From: Bufo bufo | Taxonomy: Eukaryota; Chordata; Amphibia; Anura; Bufonidae | DNA: 64,000 bases | Direction: 5' to 3' | NCBI RefSeq assembly: GCF_905171765.1 | Contig: NC_053392.1 | Span: 102,412,220-102,476,219, forward strand | Shown: positions 45,591-57,642 of the stretch, one piece after another | Numbering within the stretch: position 1 is the stretch's first letter | Layout of the letters: every line of letters starts with the position of its first letter | Position numbers and translations under genes: made by a program | Notes under the pieces: model-generated | What the model was told of the DNA's origin: nothing | What the model saw: the letters and a program-made list of their open reading frames with translations, nothing else | Database searches by the model: none

Positions 45591-45662
45591 TTGGGGGGGG
45601 TGGTGCCAGAGAAAGGACCTGTCCCGGGTGCCAAACATCCTATGCACGCCACTGCTTATACC

Positions 45663-46597
45663 TTTAATAGGTGTCAAGCAGACACTCATTCAGCCAAACG
45701 CTCATCCTCCCAACCTCCCCAAACACATGCATTTTAAGTTCGGTCAAACATGCTCCCCTTTTCAGTGGCCAGAGGGGTATGAGAACCAACAACTGCTGAA
45801 TGAACATCAACCAATTGGCATGCTCAGCCTAGTAAATTGATATTTTTGGGGAGGATATGGTCTGAAGTCTGAATTTATTTGGGGGTCTGGTCTGGGTTAT
45901 ACATTTATTTTTATCTGCCATCTTTATTTTAGAGTCTATTTTTGTGTCATAATGAGGGCTTTGGTCTTAACTTTGTACATACAGTAGTTTCAGGTCTGCT
46001 GTGGGGTCTAAATTAGCACTGGGGTGTGTATAAGTTTTCTAGGTCTGGTATAGACTTTTTTATGTATCCAGTCTGAGGTCTGAATTTATTTACTGGATTG
46101 TAATGCCATTTTAGCCCCTTTCCTGCATTTTAAACCTATGTGACTATTTTTTCCACCACCCCTAGATATTGCTCCTGAATCTGCTGCTGGGAGCAGCACA
46201 TCATGGCCAGTCAGCAGACCATACACAGGAGAAGAGGATTCCAGTCTGGACTGTGGAGCACAGAAAGAGACGGCTTGACCAAGTGAGTATGCCTGTCTTC
46301 TGCGCTGGCGTCTCTCAATCTCCAAATCTTATTAGACAAGCCGAGGAGGATAGACATACTGGCAACCTGTTTGGACAAGGAGGGACTGGCGAATAGCAGG
46401 ATTAAAGAAGCAGGCAGACACACAAATTTGGGACACCCTCCCACCAAGTTAAATGTTCTGATGATGCCCTGTGTCCACCTAGTGAAGATTTATCTACCAA
46501 AGGAAAATCCCAAACGTTACTTTTCATATTGTTGTGTTTAAATATTCTGTATTGATGGAGCATTCATTTATTTCTGTATGTTGTTGTTTGTTTGTTT
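45663..46597. other. Unassigned sequence with an exon-like segment
   Basis: At 46166-46281 a pyrimidine-rich tract plus CAG precedes, and GTGAGTATG follows, a 116-nt stretch. This is the only exon-like arrangement I noticed, and no protein family is recognisable in any frame. Confidence 0.2.
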
Positions 46598-47280
46598 TTT
46601 AAACTTCTCTTTATTGAAAAATATATGTACCAGTACACAATAATCATATAGGACATACATTAGGTTACATCAAGATGGTAACGTGTTACTTTTCCAATCA
46701 ACCTCATTGTACATTAGAATGATTATAATGTTCTATACATTCAAGAATTATTCTGTACATAAGGCATTGTTTTATTCACTTTTTCCTTTTTCATTTCCCC
46801 CCCCCCTAATTCCCCTACCCCCTCCCCTCTAATCCCCCTCCCACCCTCTCAACACCGCAATAACCCTCATCTCATAGACATGGCCAAATCGACACTTATT
46901 AGTCTAAGTATCTATTCTCAACGATCTCATCTCTCGATATCTTTCAGGTAGAGCTAACCGACAAGAACAGTCCCTAACTATTCCTAACTTTACAGCATTC
47001 ACTAAGGTGATACTAGCTTTTTATGTATCTGAAACCAAGAATCTGCAGGTTCCAACTTTAAATACCATTCGGTATGTATAACCGACATCACATGAGTTTT
47101 TATCTCCCGATCTGACATTAACCCCTCCATGTACTGTCTCCACTTCTTAAAGAAGGGTATTGTCATTTTCGTCTTAGCCTGTTCTGCTTCTATTCGTTCA
47201 AGAATCATGCAATTTGTAGTTGGTTGCACTACTTCCTCCCTCTCCTGTATGTTGTTTTACTAAACCAATAAACTTTCCCT
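46598..47280 (-). pseudogene. 3' end of an L1-type LINE
   Basis: On the minus strand a short frame (47229 to 47002) reads CMILERIEAEQAK...FFKKWRQYMEGLM. That pattern, ERI, then a spacer, then F-x-K-x-W, resembles the C-terminus of L1-clade ORF2 proteins. After it come G-rich 3' UTR sequence (46797-46855 on the plus strand is a C/T run) and CAATAAAGAGAAG (about 46605). Truncated at its 5' side. Confidence 0.4.
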
Positions 47281-47416
47281 CCAGGAAATCAGAGAAGATC
47301 CACATTATTTCACTAACATATCCAGAAAAACTAGATCTGGTAAGAGGAAATAAATGTATTCATAGATTTTGTAGCAAGCCCAAACAGAAATATTGCATGT
47401 AATGGAGGACAAAGTA

Positions 47417-48586
47417 CAACCCCAATTCACAGGTCTATAAACATCTGAAAAGTGAGGAGACCAGTTGCTGGAGTTGTCTTTGCTTTTGGATTCTAGCTGC
47501 TCAACAGTGCTAGGGTCTTTTTTTTCCCCGGATTGTTTTGTTTCATGTTACTATGATGTGGCAAATGTTTTTTTGTGGGTGAAAGGTCTGGACTTCAAAC
47601 GGGCCTATTCAGCACCTGGACTCTTCTTTTCTGAAGCCATGCTGTTGTGATGGATGCAGTATATGGATTAGCATTGTCTTGCTGAAAAATGTAAGGCCTT
47701 CCCTGAAAGAGACATTGTCTGGATTGAAGCATTGATAGTGCCTTTCCAGAAGTGTAATATAGGCACTAATGCAACCCCACACCATCAGAGATGCAGTCCT
47801 TTGGACTGTGCACTGATAACAAGCTGGATGGTACCTCTCCTCTTGAGTCCGTAGTAGGACACAGCATCATGGTTTCAAAAAAGAATTTCAAATCGTGACT
47901 CATCTGACCACAGAACAGTTTTCCATTTTGCCTCAGTCCATTTTAAATGAGCTTTGGCCAAGAGAAGACAGCAGCATTTCTGGATCACATTAACATATGG
48001 CTTCTTCTTTGCATGTTACAGCTTTAACTTGCTTTTATGGATTGCTCGAGTTCACGGACAATGATTTCTGGAAGTGTTTCTGAGCCCATGCAGTGATTTC
48101 CAGTACAGAACCATGCCTGTTTTTAATGCAGTGCCCATACTTCACGAGCATCCAATATTGACTGTTGGTCTTGTACCTGGTCCACATCGATTTCTCCAGA
48201 TTCTCTGAATATTTTGATGATATAAACTGTAGATGGTGGGATATTCCAAGTATTCGCAGTTTTATTTTTTAGGAACATTTTTCTGAAATCGGTGGAGACT
48301 CTGTCTCTCTAACAGCTCCTCCGGCTGTTTTTTTTTATTAGTACCACTTACTTTTCTAGCCTTCTTGCCCATGTCCCAACTTTTTTGAGATGCGTTGCTG
48401 ACATCAAATTCTACATGAGTTAATTTTTTCCCTAAAATGTTACAATGTCTCCCTTTCAACATCTAATATGTTCTATTATGAATAAAATATAGTCCTATCA
48501 GATTTGCAAATCATTGCATTCTGTTTTTATTTACATTTATGTACATTTTATACAGCATGGAAACTTTTTTTTGGAATTGGGGCTAT
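47417..48586 (-). mobile_element. Tc1/mariner relic with a minus-strand transposase, second family
   Basis: The left end TACAACCCCAATTC (47415) and the right end GGAATTGGGGCTATA (48572-48586) are imperfect inverted repeats flanked by TA. The minus-strand sequence between is a heavily decayed transposase of the Tc1 family: the plus-strand words TGACCACAGAACAGTTTTCC and CTTCTTCTTTGCATG correspond to parts of the helix-turn-helix to first-Asp region known in fish and frog copies. Frameshifts and gaps leave no frame over about 66 codons. It is clearly older than the DD36E element at 6262. Confidence 0.75.
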
Positions 48587-49383
48587 ACTTATGTAGTGTA
48601 TATGACTTGATATAGACCCTATTATGTTATGTGGTCTTGTCAGTATGGGACGAGAAAGCTTTTCATACTTTACTGTAGAAAAACACATTGCTTTGAAAAA
48701 AAAAAAACACTATAAAAACGTACATGCTAAAACACTAAAAAATTAACAAAAAAGCACCAATGCCACTACCAACCCCCAAACAAATCAAAGCATGGGGCAA
48801 TCAATTAAAAAAAGCCATCAAAAAGGTAGTGTGGCGGCAGCTTTAAGGAAGCTTCTCCATTTATTGCATGTCCACAGAATCCCCAGACCTGTCCTTTCTC
48901 CCCTGGGAGTAAAGCTTGTTCCTCTTCTCCCATTTAAAAAAAACCCACTCTCCCTCTCTGTTTGTGTCATCCTCCATTTTCCTACCTATCATTATTATAT
49001 GACACGTCTAAACAATGAACTCTATGTACCCGATCACTACATTTCACACTTAGGTGTAGAATTGCCATCTACAAACTCAGCGCTGCAGTTTTCTATCTAC
49101 TATCAATCTACTAAAGTGAACAGCCAAAATCCAACAGAAAGGATAGTTGTCCTCATGAGCATGAAAGGTCAGAAAAGGCATTTTTATTAAAGGAAAGCTC
49201 TTGATCCTCATTCCACAGGCAGTAATGGAATTGCAGCCTGAAGGAGCAGAGACACAAACATCTATGTGAAGGATGGTCCTCATGAAGTGGACTGGACAGA
49301 CCACATTGTGGAGCCAGGGAAGTAATAAATAACACTGACTTTTGCTTTAAGTGAATGGAAACTTATAAAATGCATCCTGGAAT
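48587..49383. other. Unassigned non-coding sequence
   Basis: AT-rich on the left (A-runs near 48700). The 132-codon plus frame at 48792-49190 has no recognisable feature and drifts through low-complexity sequence; I do not call it. Confidence 0.35.
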
Positions 49384-49386
49384 TTA

Positions 49387-49897
49387 GGGCACTTTCACAC
49401 TAGCGTTATTCTTTTCCAGCATAGAGTTCTGTCCTAGGGGCTCAATACCGGAAAAAAACTGATCAGTTTTATCCTAAGGCATTCTGAAAGGAGAGCAATC
49501 CGTTCAGGATGCATCAGGATGTCTTCAGTTTAGTCTTTTTGACTTTTCAGGACGGAGATAATACCGCAGCATGCTGTGGTTTTATCTCCGTCCAAAATTC
49601 CGGAACACTTGCTAGAATGCCGGATCCGGCATTTTTTCCTATTGACATGCAGCGTTCCGGCAAAGCGGATCCGGCGTTGCGGTCTGCGCATGCTCAGACC
49701 GCAAAAAATGGGAAAAAAATGAATGCCGGATCCGTTTTTCCGGATGACACCGGAGAGACGGATCCGGCATTTCAATGCATTTGTCATACGGATCAGGATC
49801 CTGATCCGTCTGACAAATGCCATCAGTTTGCATACGTTTTGACGGATCTGGCAGGCAGTTCCTGACGGAATCCTCTGCCGCAAGTGTGAAAGTACCC
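49387..49897. mobile_element. Harbinger-like MITE, about 511 bp
   Basis: The ends GGGCACTTTCACACTAGCG and, inverted, GGGTACTTTCACACTTGCG face TTA on the left and TAA on the right. The interior is made of GGATCCGGCAT-type inverted words, which open spurious frames on both strands. Confidence 0.75.
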
Positions 49898-51352
49898 TAA
49901 ATCAGATGCAATATTAAAGTGCAAATATGGGCATTATTGGTGCATGGGTCAGTTTTATAAAATCAATGGTACCCTGGGCAGCAAAGAAAGCAGAATCCTC
50001 CACCTGCCACCTTAAAATGTTTAGCACATCTCAAAAGCAATAGATGCACTTTTTCCCCCAAATATGCATATACATATACCACTGTACAAATGCCGAATAA
50101 TACTTCCATGCAATTTCTAAATAATACCTTTATGCAGTATCCAATTAATGCTAACATATAGTGCCCACATAAACTGCCCAATTTCACACACAAAACTTAT
50201 GACAATAGTCCTTTACTAAATGAAAAACCATGTACCAGACAAAATGTTGACCAGTAGGACCCAAAGGCATGTATATCTAATGGTCTTGTGGAGTGAGATG
50301 AGCCAACTCATTCTGACCCCAGACCCCTTCCACATGGGTAACTGATATGTGCCAGGGCACTAGCACTCCAGAAGCCCAGAAAAAGTATATGGGTCTGAGA
50401 TGTTTTTCTTCTGGATGAACTAGTGATGATGGGCACTACCTTCTTGGGATATAATAGGATAAAACATGTAGGTCAGAAATTAGACCTCACAATCCAGCAT
50501 ACAGTTGGGTATAATGAACTATATACCTACTAAAAGTACATGTGCCACACATATTGTCACATCCTTAAGAGCTATATTGTTATTACCTAGAGTATATGTG
50601 GTCCATACATGGCAGGAATTCAATCTCTGATGGTCCTCCAGAGCTTCTGCTATTAGAGGAGGTCCTCATCAGAGCATCCCCTTTGGTTACTCAATATGTT
50701 TCAATAGGGTATTAATCTATAGCAGACAGTTTACTGTCATTGCTGGATGGAAGGTATGTGAGAGGAACGCCCGGTGCCTACAGAGCCTCAGGGTATACTG
50801 GAGTACTGGTAATTACACTGCTTGGCTTGTCTGTTGATCATGCATTGAATAAGTATTCTCAGAATGGAGTTTATTATAGGAAAGCATGGAAATATAATTG
50901 CTTTTGATAATCTTATAATTCGTAAATCAGCCAAAAATATAAAATATTCATAATGTTATTTATTAGACTTAATAGACTCTACTGTATTATGACATATTAC
51001 TGAGAATCACTGAGTTGAGAGGGACTGTAATATGGCGGCCATAGTAGTTTTTATGCCTCTGATTTCATACGGAGGCTAACAGATGTTGTTTTTCCCGGTT
51101 TGCATCAACATCCTTTAAGATAATAATTTATGAAGGTAGATGTAATTTTGTAATGTATTGCTTTTTACCTTTATTGCTCCTATCTTTCGTTCTGTGGCAG
51201 GGTTGCCAACCGTCCAAAAATTTCTGGACAGTCTGTAAAAATATCTATGGAGAAATATATGGCACACCAAAAAGTTTTAATACATAATGTGCAATTTCAC
51301 ATAATTTTGTACATAATCTTCATCCAGAATATACATCAATTTTAGAGGCCAT
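49898..51352. other. Unassigned non-coding sequence
   Basis: No element boundary, tandem repeat or credible frame was seen. Confidence 0.35.
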
Positions 51353-51360
51353 GTAAATAG

Positions 51361-51949
51361 TAGTGATGAGCGGGAGGTGCCATATTCGATTTCGCGATAT
51401 TTCGCGAATATTCGAATGAATATTCATATTATTTTCGTCGAAATCGAATATTCGTAATTATTTTATTTTTCGCGAATAATATGCGATTAAATTAATCGTA
51501 CGATTTTTTTTGATTTTTTTTTAATCTTACGATTTTTTTTTTCTTTTTTCCTGTATAAGGCAACGTTCCTATGACTATGGCTAGGTTAATATGTGTATTT
51601 TACGAAATTTCTTAATATTGCTCTAACTTCGTCTTTTAGAATATTCGTAATATAGCTCTAACTTACGAATATTCTAAAAGACGATGTTAGAGCAATATTA
51701 AGAAATTTTGTAAAATACACATATTAGCCTAGCCATAGTCATAGGAACGTTGCCTTATACAGGAAAAAAATATATAAAAAATCGTACGATTAAATTAATC
51801 GTACGATTTTTTTTTATTTTTTTGAAAAAAAAAAAAACTAATATTCGATTTCGCGAATATTTGGAACTATATTCTAAATATTCGCGAAATCTCGAAATTG
51901 CGAAATTCGAGAAAAAAATTTGAAATTCGAATATTCGCGCTCAACACTA
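51361..51949. mobile_element. hAT-like palindromic MITE, 589 bp
   Basis: An 8-bp duplication, GTAAATAG, flanks it exactly (51353-51360 and 51950-51957). The ends are TAGTGATGAGCG and, inverted, TAGTGTTGAGCG. Nearly the whole element is one inverted repeat, with ATTCGCGAATATTCG-type words near the ends and CTATGACTATGGCTAGG further in. Confidence 0.88.
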
Positions 51950-51956
51950 GTAAATA

Positions 51957-51997
51957 GCCCCAACGTTTTGGTCAGATAACGACCTTTATCAAGGGGT
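51957..51997 (-). ncRNA. Degenerate hammerhead-like motif, minus strand
   Basis: On the minus strand CCCC, TTGATAA, an extra A, a GGTC/GACC stem II, AAA, ACGT, T and GGGG follow in the hammerhead order. Two core bases differ from consensus (C3 and G8 positions), as does the GAA, so it is probably inactive. Leftward, beyond the hAT-like insertion, the same strand reads ATTAAAACTTTTTGGTGTGC, a plausible 3' end of the same element. Confidence 0.45.
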
Positions 51998-53060
51998 CTG
52001 TGGCCTGAATTGAAGGACCTCACCCTCAGGCAGCACAAAGCCTATGTGCTTCCCTGCCCCTGGCCACAAAGCACTGAGGGAAGGGGGGCCCAAGCTGAAC
52101 TCTTGCACCATGGGCCTTTAGCTACGGCCCTGAAGCTGTGCATTGTTAGGGGTGGTGCTGGAGCTGTTGCAGAGAAAGGAGAAGTGCATCTGTTACAGCA
52201 GAGGGTATGGAACCACTGTACCAACCAACAGATTTCTCTTTGGGCAAATCCTAAGCGCATTATCCTGGCAGTCCCCTTGTTTTTACCCTTTAACCCCTGT
52301 ACAGGCATCTGGAGGTCACTGCAGTGAAACCACCAGACTGCTACCTCCTGTTGTAGTCTCTGTGTGATTGACAGCTGACCCATGTGGGTCAGAGACACCA
52401 GTGCAGGGCACCGAGGTGTCAGGAAAAATCGTAGTCAGGGACTGGCCAAGGTCAGGGCAACAAGAGTATGTGCTTAACAGTAAACTGTCTGAGGTTAGGG
52501 TAGGCAACACAGGGTCAACATGGTGATCAGGCACAGGTGAGGCAGCTGAGGGTCAAAATTCAGTAAACAGGCAGAGGTCAGTACACGGGCAGACAACAGA
52601 GACAGCACACCTGGTGACGGTGCTTTAAGTACACCAGGATTGCCAGCCATTGGTTGTTGAAGATTAGAGTGCGTTTGCACTGCCCATTTTAATAACCAGA
52701 GAGAGCCTGAATGCCCTATGGGCAGAGGAGGAGAAACCTTGCGTTCAAGCAGCTCACAGCCTGCATGGAGACACAAAGCAAGACCAGCTGCTAGTCCCGC
52801 TAGGAAGAAGACAACAAGAGGCAGGACCAGGCCGCCCAGAGGTGAATGGTCCAGATCTATACTGAGAGTGTCAGGCTGTTTAAGGACATACCCGAGGAAT
52901 AGTAACAACCAGTTGTCAATTTATTTATGCACATCCAAGTGTAGCAAAAGAGGAACAACACAATACCATGTTCTAAGAAATGATGCTCTAGGTTTGTTAT
53001 TTTATGAGGAATGCAAGTATTTGCTAAAGCAGACATGTCAGGAGAGCTATCAGGTCTTCT
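51998..53060. other. Unassigned sequence, partly LTR-like
   Basis: From about 52395 to 52905 the sequence is GC-richer, with many CAGG/AGGTCAG words, and has the look of an LTR or DNA-element interior, but no ends were found. A hAT-like word (CCATGGGCCTTTAGCTACGG) is at 52109-52128. Confidence 0.3.
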
Positions 53061-53064
53061 TTAA

Positions 53065-53850
53065 CCACCTCAGCCCCCTTAGCTTAAACACCCTTAATGA
53101 CCAGGCCACTTTTTACACTTCTGACCTACACTACTTTCACCGTTTATTGCTCGGTCATGCAACTTACCACCCAAATGAATTTTACCTCCTTTTCTTCTCA
53201 CTAATAGAGCTTTCATTTGGTGGTATTTCATTGCTGCTGACATTTTTACTTTTTTTGTTATTAATCGAAATTTAACGATTTTTTTGCAAAAAAATGAAAT
53301 TTTTCACTTTCAGTTGTAAAATTTTGCAAAAAAAACCGACATCCATATATAAATTTTTCTCTAAATTTATTGTTCTACATGTCTTTGATAAAAAAAAAAT
53401 GTTTGGGTAAAAGTTATAGCGTTTACAAACTATGGTACAAAAATGTGAATTTCCGCTTTTTGAAGCAGCTCTGACTTTCTGAGCACCTGTCATGTTTCCT
53501 GAGGTTCTACAATGGCCAGACAGTACAAACACCCCACAAATGACCCCATTTCGGAAAGTAGACACCCTAAGGTATTCGCTGATGGGCATAGTGAGTTCAT
53601 AGAACTTTTTATTTTTTGTCACAAGTCAGCGGAAAATGATGATTTTGTTTTTATTTTATTTTTTCTTACAAAGTCTCATATTCCACTAACTTGTGACAAA
53701 AAATAAAAACTTCTATGAACTCACTATGCCCATCAGCGAATACCTTGGGGTGTCTTCTTTCCAAAATGGGGTCACTTGTGGGGTAGTTATACTGCCCTGG
53801 CATTCTAGGGGCCCAAATGTGTGGTAAGTAGTTTGAAATCAAAATCTGTA
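53065..53850. mobile_element. Fragment of the TTAA-flanked element family found in the L1
   Basis: TTAA (53061-53064) is followed by CCACCTCAGCCCCCTTAGC, the inverted form of the right end of the 57647-62845 element. Collinear, inverted homology continues through GTTATTAATCGAAATTTAACG and CAAAATGGGGTCACTTGTGG, with one dyad near 53650. The right end is missing where L1 5' sequence begins. Confidence 0.8.
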
Positions 53851-55470
53851 AAAAAGCGTAGTACAGCGTAGCGGTATGACGTAGCGGTGTAGCTACGTGG
53901 GCATGCCGCGCGTCCGCATGAGGACCGCCCCTTGACTCACCAGCCTCGTCCCGGCGTCTCGGCGTCCTCTCCGCTTCGCTTTACCCAGCGCTCTACCCAG
54001 CGCACCAGGAGAAACGACATAATAGTGTCGGGCTGGAGCTGTTAACAGCCGCCGCTACACCCTGATGTGCGCAGTACGAGGTGACTGAGTTAGGACCTTG
54101 AAGCATATGCCTTACCTCGGTGGATGGAAACGAGGGCCCCCTGCGCTGACTTGGACCACCTTTGTTTGAGCGGTCTGAACCAGTAACCTGCACGCTTCAT
54201 TGAACCCATCCCGGCCCCCTGGAAAAGTGCCTGACGTCTGGGTATATACGAGATCGTGGAACGCTGAGACTGCACACCAGCGGCAGTGCACTCCCCCCCC
54301 CCCCCCGGCCGGCTGAAAATTGGTGAGACCGCTCCTTTTTGGTTTGCTTACGGCTACCCCCCTTCTGTGACTAATCCACCTCACTAACTGTGCGTGGAAA
54401 GAGGGTTGTTGACTGGCTGTGGGCGCTGGCTGCTATACCAGCTAAGATTATATCTTTGGTGTGCCCAGTGGGAAAGGCCATGTGGGGATATCCCACAATA
54501 CTCCTAGAGGAACTGTCGGCCAAAATATGAGGGCTCGTCTTGATTCAGTGATGTGAGTGCGTTATGTGCAGTGGGGTCTCCTCTCCTCAACTTTATCGCC
54601 CTTTCTCGGTTATTTGCACATCTACCCGCTATTTGGATGAAAAAAGAAAAAACAAAAAGAAAAGAAAAAAAAAATAAAAATTTTTGCCACCACAGTTCTG
54701 AGCTAAAGGGTACCTTGTCTCCCGTACTTCTATACCAAGTTAACGGGGAGACTAGCACCACAATTAACTTGCCTGCCTCATATCCCAGGCAAGAGGGCTG
54801 AAGACTGGTGGGACAATGCTTGTTTTGGAATGACATTGATATTTGATGGTTTTGGGAGGACATAATCTGCCGATCCCGTTGAATTGATGGTTCAGACAGG
54901 CGCAGTATTGGGTGTATGGGGGGAGCGGTGAAGTTGACCTCGACTTGACTGTGGCCCCCTTTTGCATTGGTTGCTTTGGCCAAGTACCTGCCCTCCCTTT
55001 ACTATCGTGTCGCATATGCAGTTGCGGGACTGAGTGCCGGTGCTTACCGGGTTATGCTACGTTTGTTTATATTTTATTTTCTGCTGTTTTTGTTTTCCAC
55101 AGCTATATGTGTCGGTGTTTTTGGGGCTCTGGTCCGGCCAGGAGGGAGAGCTGGTCCTCCGTACAGGCTGCTGCGTGCATAACCCCTCCTTGACCGGTCT
55201 GGAAAAACCAGCTATGGCATATATATAATAATCTCATTAAATTACCCATGGATTGTACTACGTCCTATTGATGCGCAACAATAGTTGGATAGTGAGTGGT
55301 CGTTTTATATTTAGGCTGCTCAGGTTGGCAATTCAATTAATTGGGGTAATACTGTGATCTCGGCTGCCTTCGGGGTGTTCCTTTTCCTTGTTTCCCCCCC
55401 CCCCCCCCCCCTTACACCTCTCCTATTATTTACATACGGTGTGCCCTGCCAGGTTAGAACCCTATGTAAT

Positions 55471-56426
55471 ATGCCTCCTAAATATAGTAGGAGATCTGTG
55501 GGTACGGGATCTCCAAAGGTGGGTGGAGGAAGTAGTCCACAGTCCAGAATGGACAAATATCTGAAATCACCCCCACCCAAACAAAAAGGGGAAAAAGAAT
55601 CCCAGAGCCGGTGGAGGCCCAGGGGGACCCGCCGATACAGACGGAACAGTACATGGGACCTGATGTGGTTAGACTAGACACTATAGACAGTAAACTGGTG
55701 GACATACTGATGGTGGTGCAGACTACTAATCAATCGGTCATAGACATCTCCACCACGGTAAAGGCACTACAGGCGGAGTTAACTTTGATTAGAGATGATA
55801 TGAATAAAATCAGGGCTAGTATTAAATACGTAGAAACTAGTTTATTAACGGTTCAAACGGAACAGCGACAGATGAGCACAAGAATAAATGATTTGGATAA
55901 GGGAAATAAACTGATTAATGCGAGATTAACAGATATAGAGGATAGAGCACGTCGGAACAACTTGAGAGTGGTGGGCTTCCCTGAGGGAGTAGAGGGGGGG
56001 AACCCCGTGGAGTTCATACAGAGGTGGTTGATGGACACGCTGGGAGTTCGAGGGGACGCGCTTTGCGTGGAGAGAGCGCATAGAATCCCCTTTAAAAAGC
56101 CTCCACCGGGTGGCCCTCCTCGATCCCTCTTGGTTAGAATACTATCCTCGAGTGATAGAGACTGGGTGCTCCGGCGTAAGAGGGAATTAAAGGATATTGC
56201 CCTCAATGGGGATTTGATACAAATATACCCCGACTTCTCAAGGGACACCCAAAATAAGCGCAGGGATTATTTTGATATAAAGAAAAGATTACGAGATGCC
56301 AATATTAAATATTCCATGCTATACCCTGCCAAACTAAGAGTGGTCTACAGGGACACTGTAATGTTTTTTTCTACACCTAGGGAAGCCTTAGAATGGCTGG
56401 ACACCGTTAAAGAATCGACAATATGA
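55471..56426 (+). pseudogene. L1-type ORF1 protein (Transposase_22-like), one frameshift
   Basis: The likely start is the ATG at 55471 (MPPKYSRRSVG). That frame runs to 55677, and the rest of the protein is in the frame 55611-56426, so a one-base-type shift near 55600 breaks it. The second part holds a long heptad-like stretch (about residues 30-120 of that frame; IDSKLVDILMV through TDIEDRARR), the RRM opening RRNNLRVVGFPEGVE, the basic MDTLGV...AHRIPF segment and a C-terminal domain ending LEWLDTVKES. Coiled coil, RRM and CTD in that order are the L1 ORF1p plan: a trimeric RNA chaperone that coats element RNA. Joined length would be about 318 residues, normal for the family. Confidence 0.85.
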
Positions 56427-56738
56427 TGTTGGTTGAGGTAGCGGATGGATGTCTGGACGTAGGGGGTGGTGGGGGCGATGGGGGGCGGTCCCATGAATGG
56501 ATGGGCGAAATGTAAGAGGTTTACAAGGTGCTCCGCATCAGTGAACTAGTTTGGGGGATAGGGGGTAGTGAGGTAGGGGGGCGGGGGGTGGCTTTGGAGG
56601 GGTGGGATGGGTGGGGTGGGGGGGAGGGTTGGGGAGGGGGTGTTTGGAGGGAGGGGGATCTGGCCTGGGTGCGGCTGCCTCTGGGGGGGCGGCGGACGAC
56701 TCCTTTATAGCTCCATAACATGATGAACGAAAAAAGAA

Positions 56739-57642
56739 ATAACATGGAATGTTCGTGGACTGGGAGACAGAACAAAACGGGTTATGGTCTTTGACCTGAT
56801 TATTCGACATCTTCCAGCAATAGTTGCATTATTGGAAACACACGCCTCACGAGAGATCCCAGAATATCTAACCAAGAGATGGGCGGGACATCAGTTCCAC
56901 TCCGGATTTTCGACATACTCCTGAGGGATTAGTGTATATGTACATCAGAGCATTGACTTTATTCCCCTGGATCAGTTGATCGATAGAGACGGGAGATATA
57001 TCTTTCTTTATGCTCGATGGAACGGTAGAAAGTGTGTTTTGGCTTTTCTGTATATTCCTCCACCATTTGCAATGACTGTCCTGAACCAGTTGACGACTTT
57101 TATGTATAATAGGGAGCGGTGCCCGGTATTAATATGTGGTGACTTTAACTGCATACTGGACCCCGTGCTGGATAGAATCTCTACGGTGGGGAAAAGTGGG
57201 CAAGGAAAGCTTTCCCTACTTCTAGGATTTTGTGAGGAGATAGGACTAACAGATGTCTGGCGATGGCTCTACGGCAATAAACAGGTGTTCTCTTGTTTTA
57301 GTAAAACATACAATGCCATGTCTAGAATTGATATTGCCTTGGCCAATGGTGAGATGCTTGACTACATTTTAAAAATGAAATATGAGATACATGGAATTTC
57401 CGATCACTCACCGATCCTACTGGTTATGAAGATTGGGCAACAATCGGTTATCACCAGACCTTTTAGACTGAATGAGCATTGGTTAACCATATTAAATGAT
57501 CCTGAAGGGATTGATAAGGAACTCACACAATTTTGGCAAGAGAATATTGGTACAACGCATATCCACTTCGTGTAGGATGCCATGAAGGCCTTTATTCGTG
57601 GGTTATATTATAGCAGAATAAAAAGGAAAAAAAAAGAGTTCC
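56739..57642 (+). pseudogene. L1 ORF2, APE-type endonuclease part
   Basis: The frame begins ITWNVRGLGDRTKR, the N-terminus of L1 endonucleases; any ATG lies just before it (about 56720-56730). Catalytic blocks follow in order: LLETHAS, then ICGDFNCI (about 57140), SRIDIALA (about 57323) and SDHSPI (about 57402). An in-frame TGA near 56922, where an Arg codon is usual (a CpG-type C-to-T change), and a TAG at 57573-57575 make it non-functional. The sequence is still clear at KAFIRGLYYSRIKRKKKEF when the TTAA insertion cuts it at 57642. Confidence 0.85.

Larger units (their letters stand above)
42509..45654. mobile_element. hAT-like composite element, 3.1 kb, minisatellite-filled
   Basis: The ends CAGTGGCGTGCC and, inverted, CAGTGGCGTGCATAGG are flanked by an 8-bp duplication with one difference, CTTATTCC (42501-42508) and CTTATACC (45655-45662). 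The interior has three chained hairpins (42592-42712), a long GGTCTGGAGGTCTAATG array, a solo LTR, and a 28-30 bp array. No transposase is visible. Confidence 0.85.

Noticed and set aside
46166..46281. A host gene exon with splice-like borders
   Set aside because: A CAG acceptor and GTGAGT donor flank it, but no frame shows a recognisable domain and no partner exon was found.
46473..46515. A fourth hammerhead-like motif (CTAGTGAAGATTTATC...AAACGTTAC)
   Set aside because: The core lacks the CUGANGA order and no stem I could be drawn.
48792..49190. A 132-aa plus-strand frame
   Set aside because: Composition is low-complexity and drifts, there are no motifs, and the surroundings are decayed repeats.
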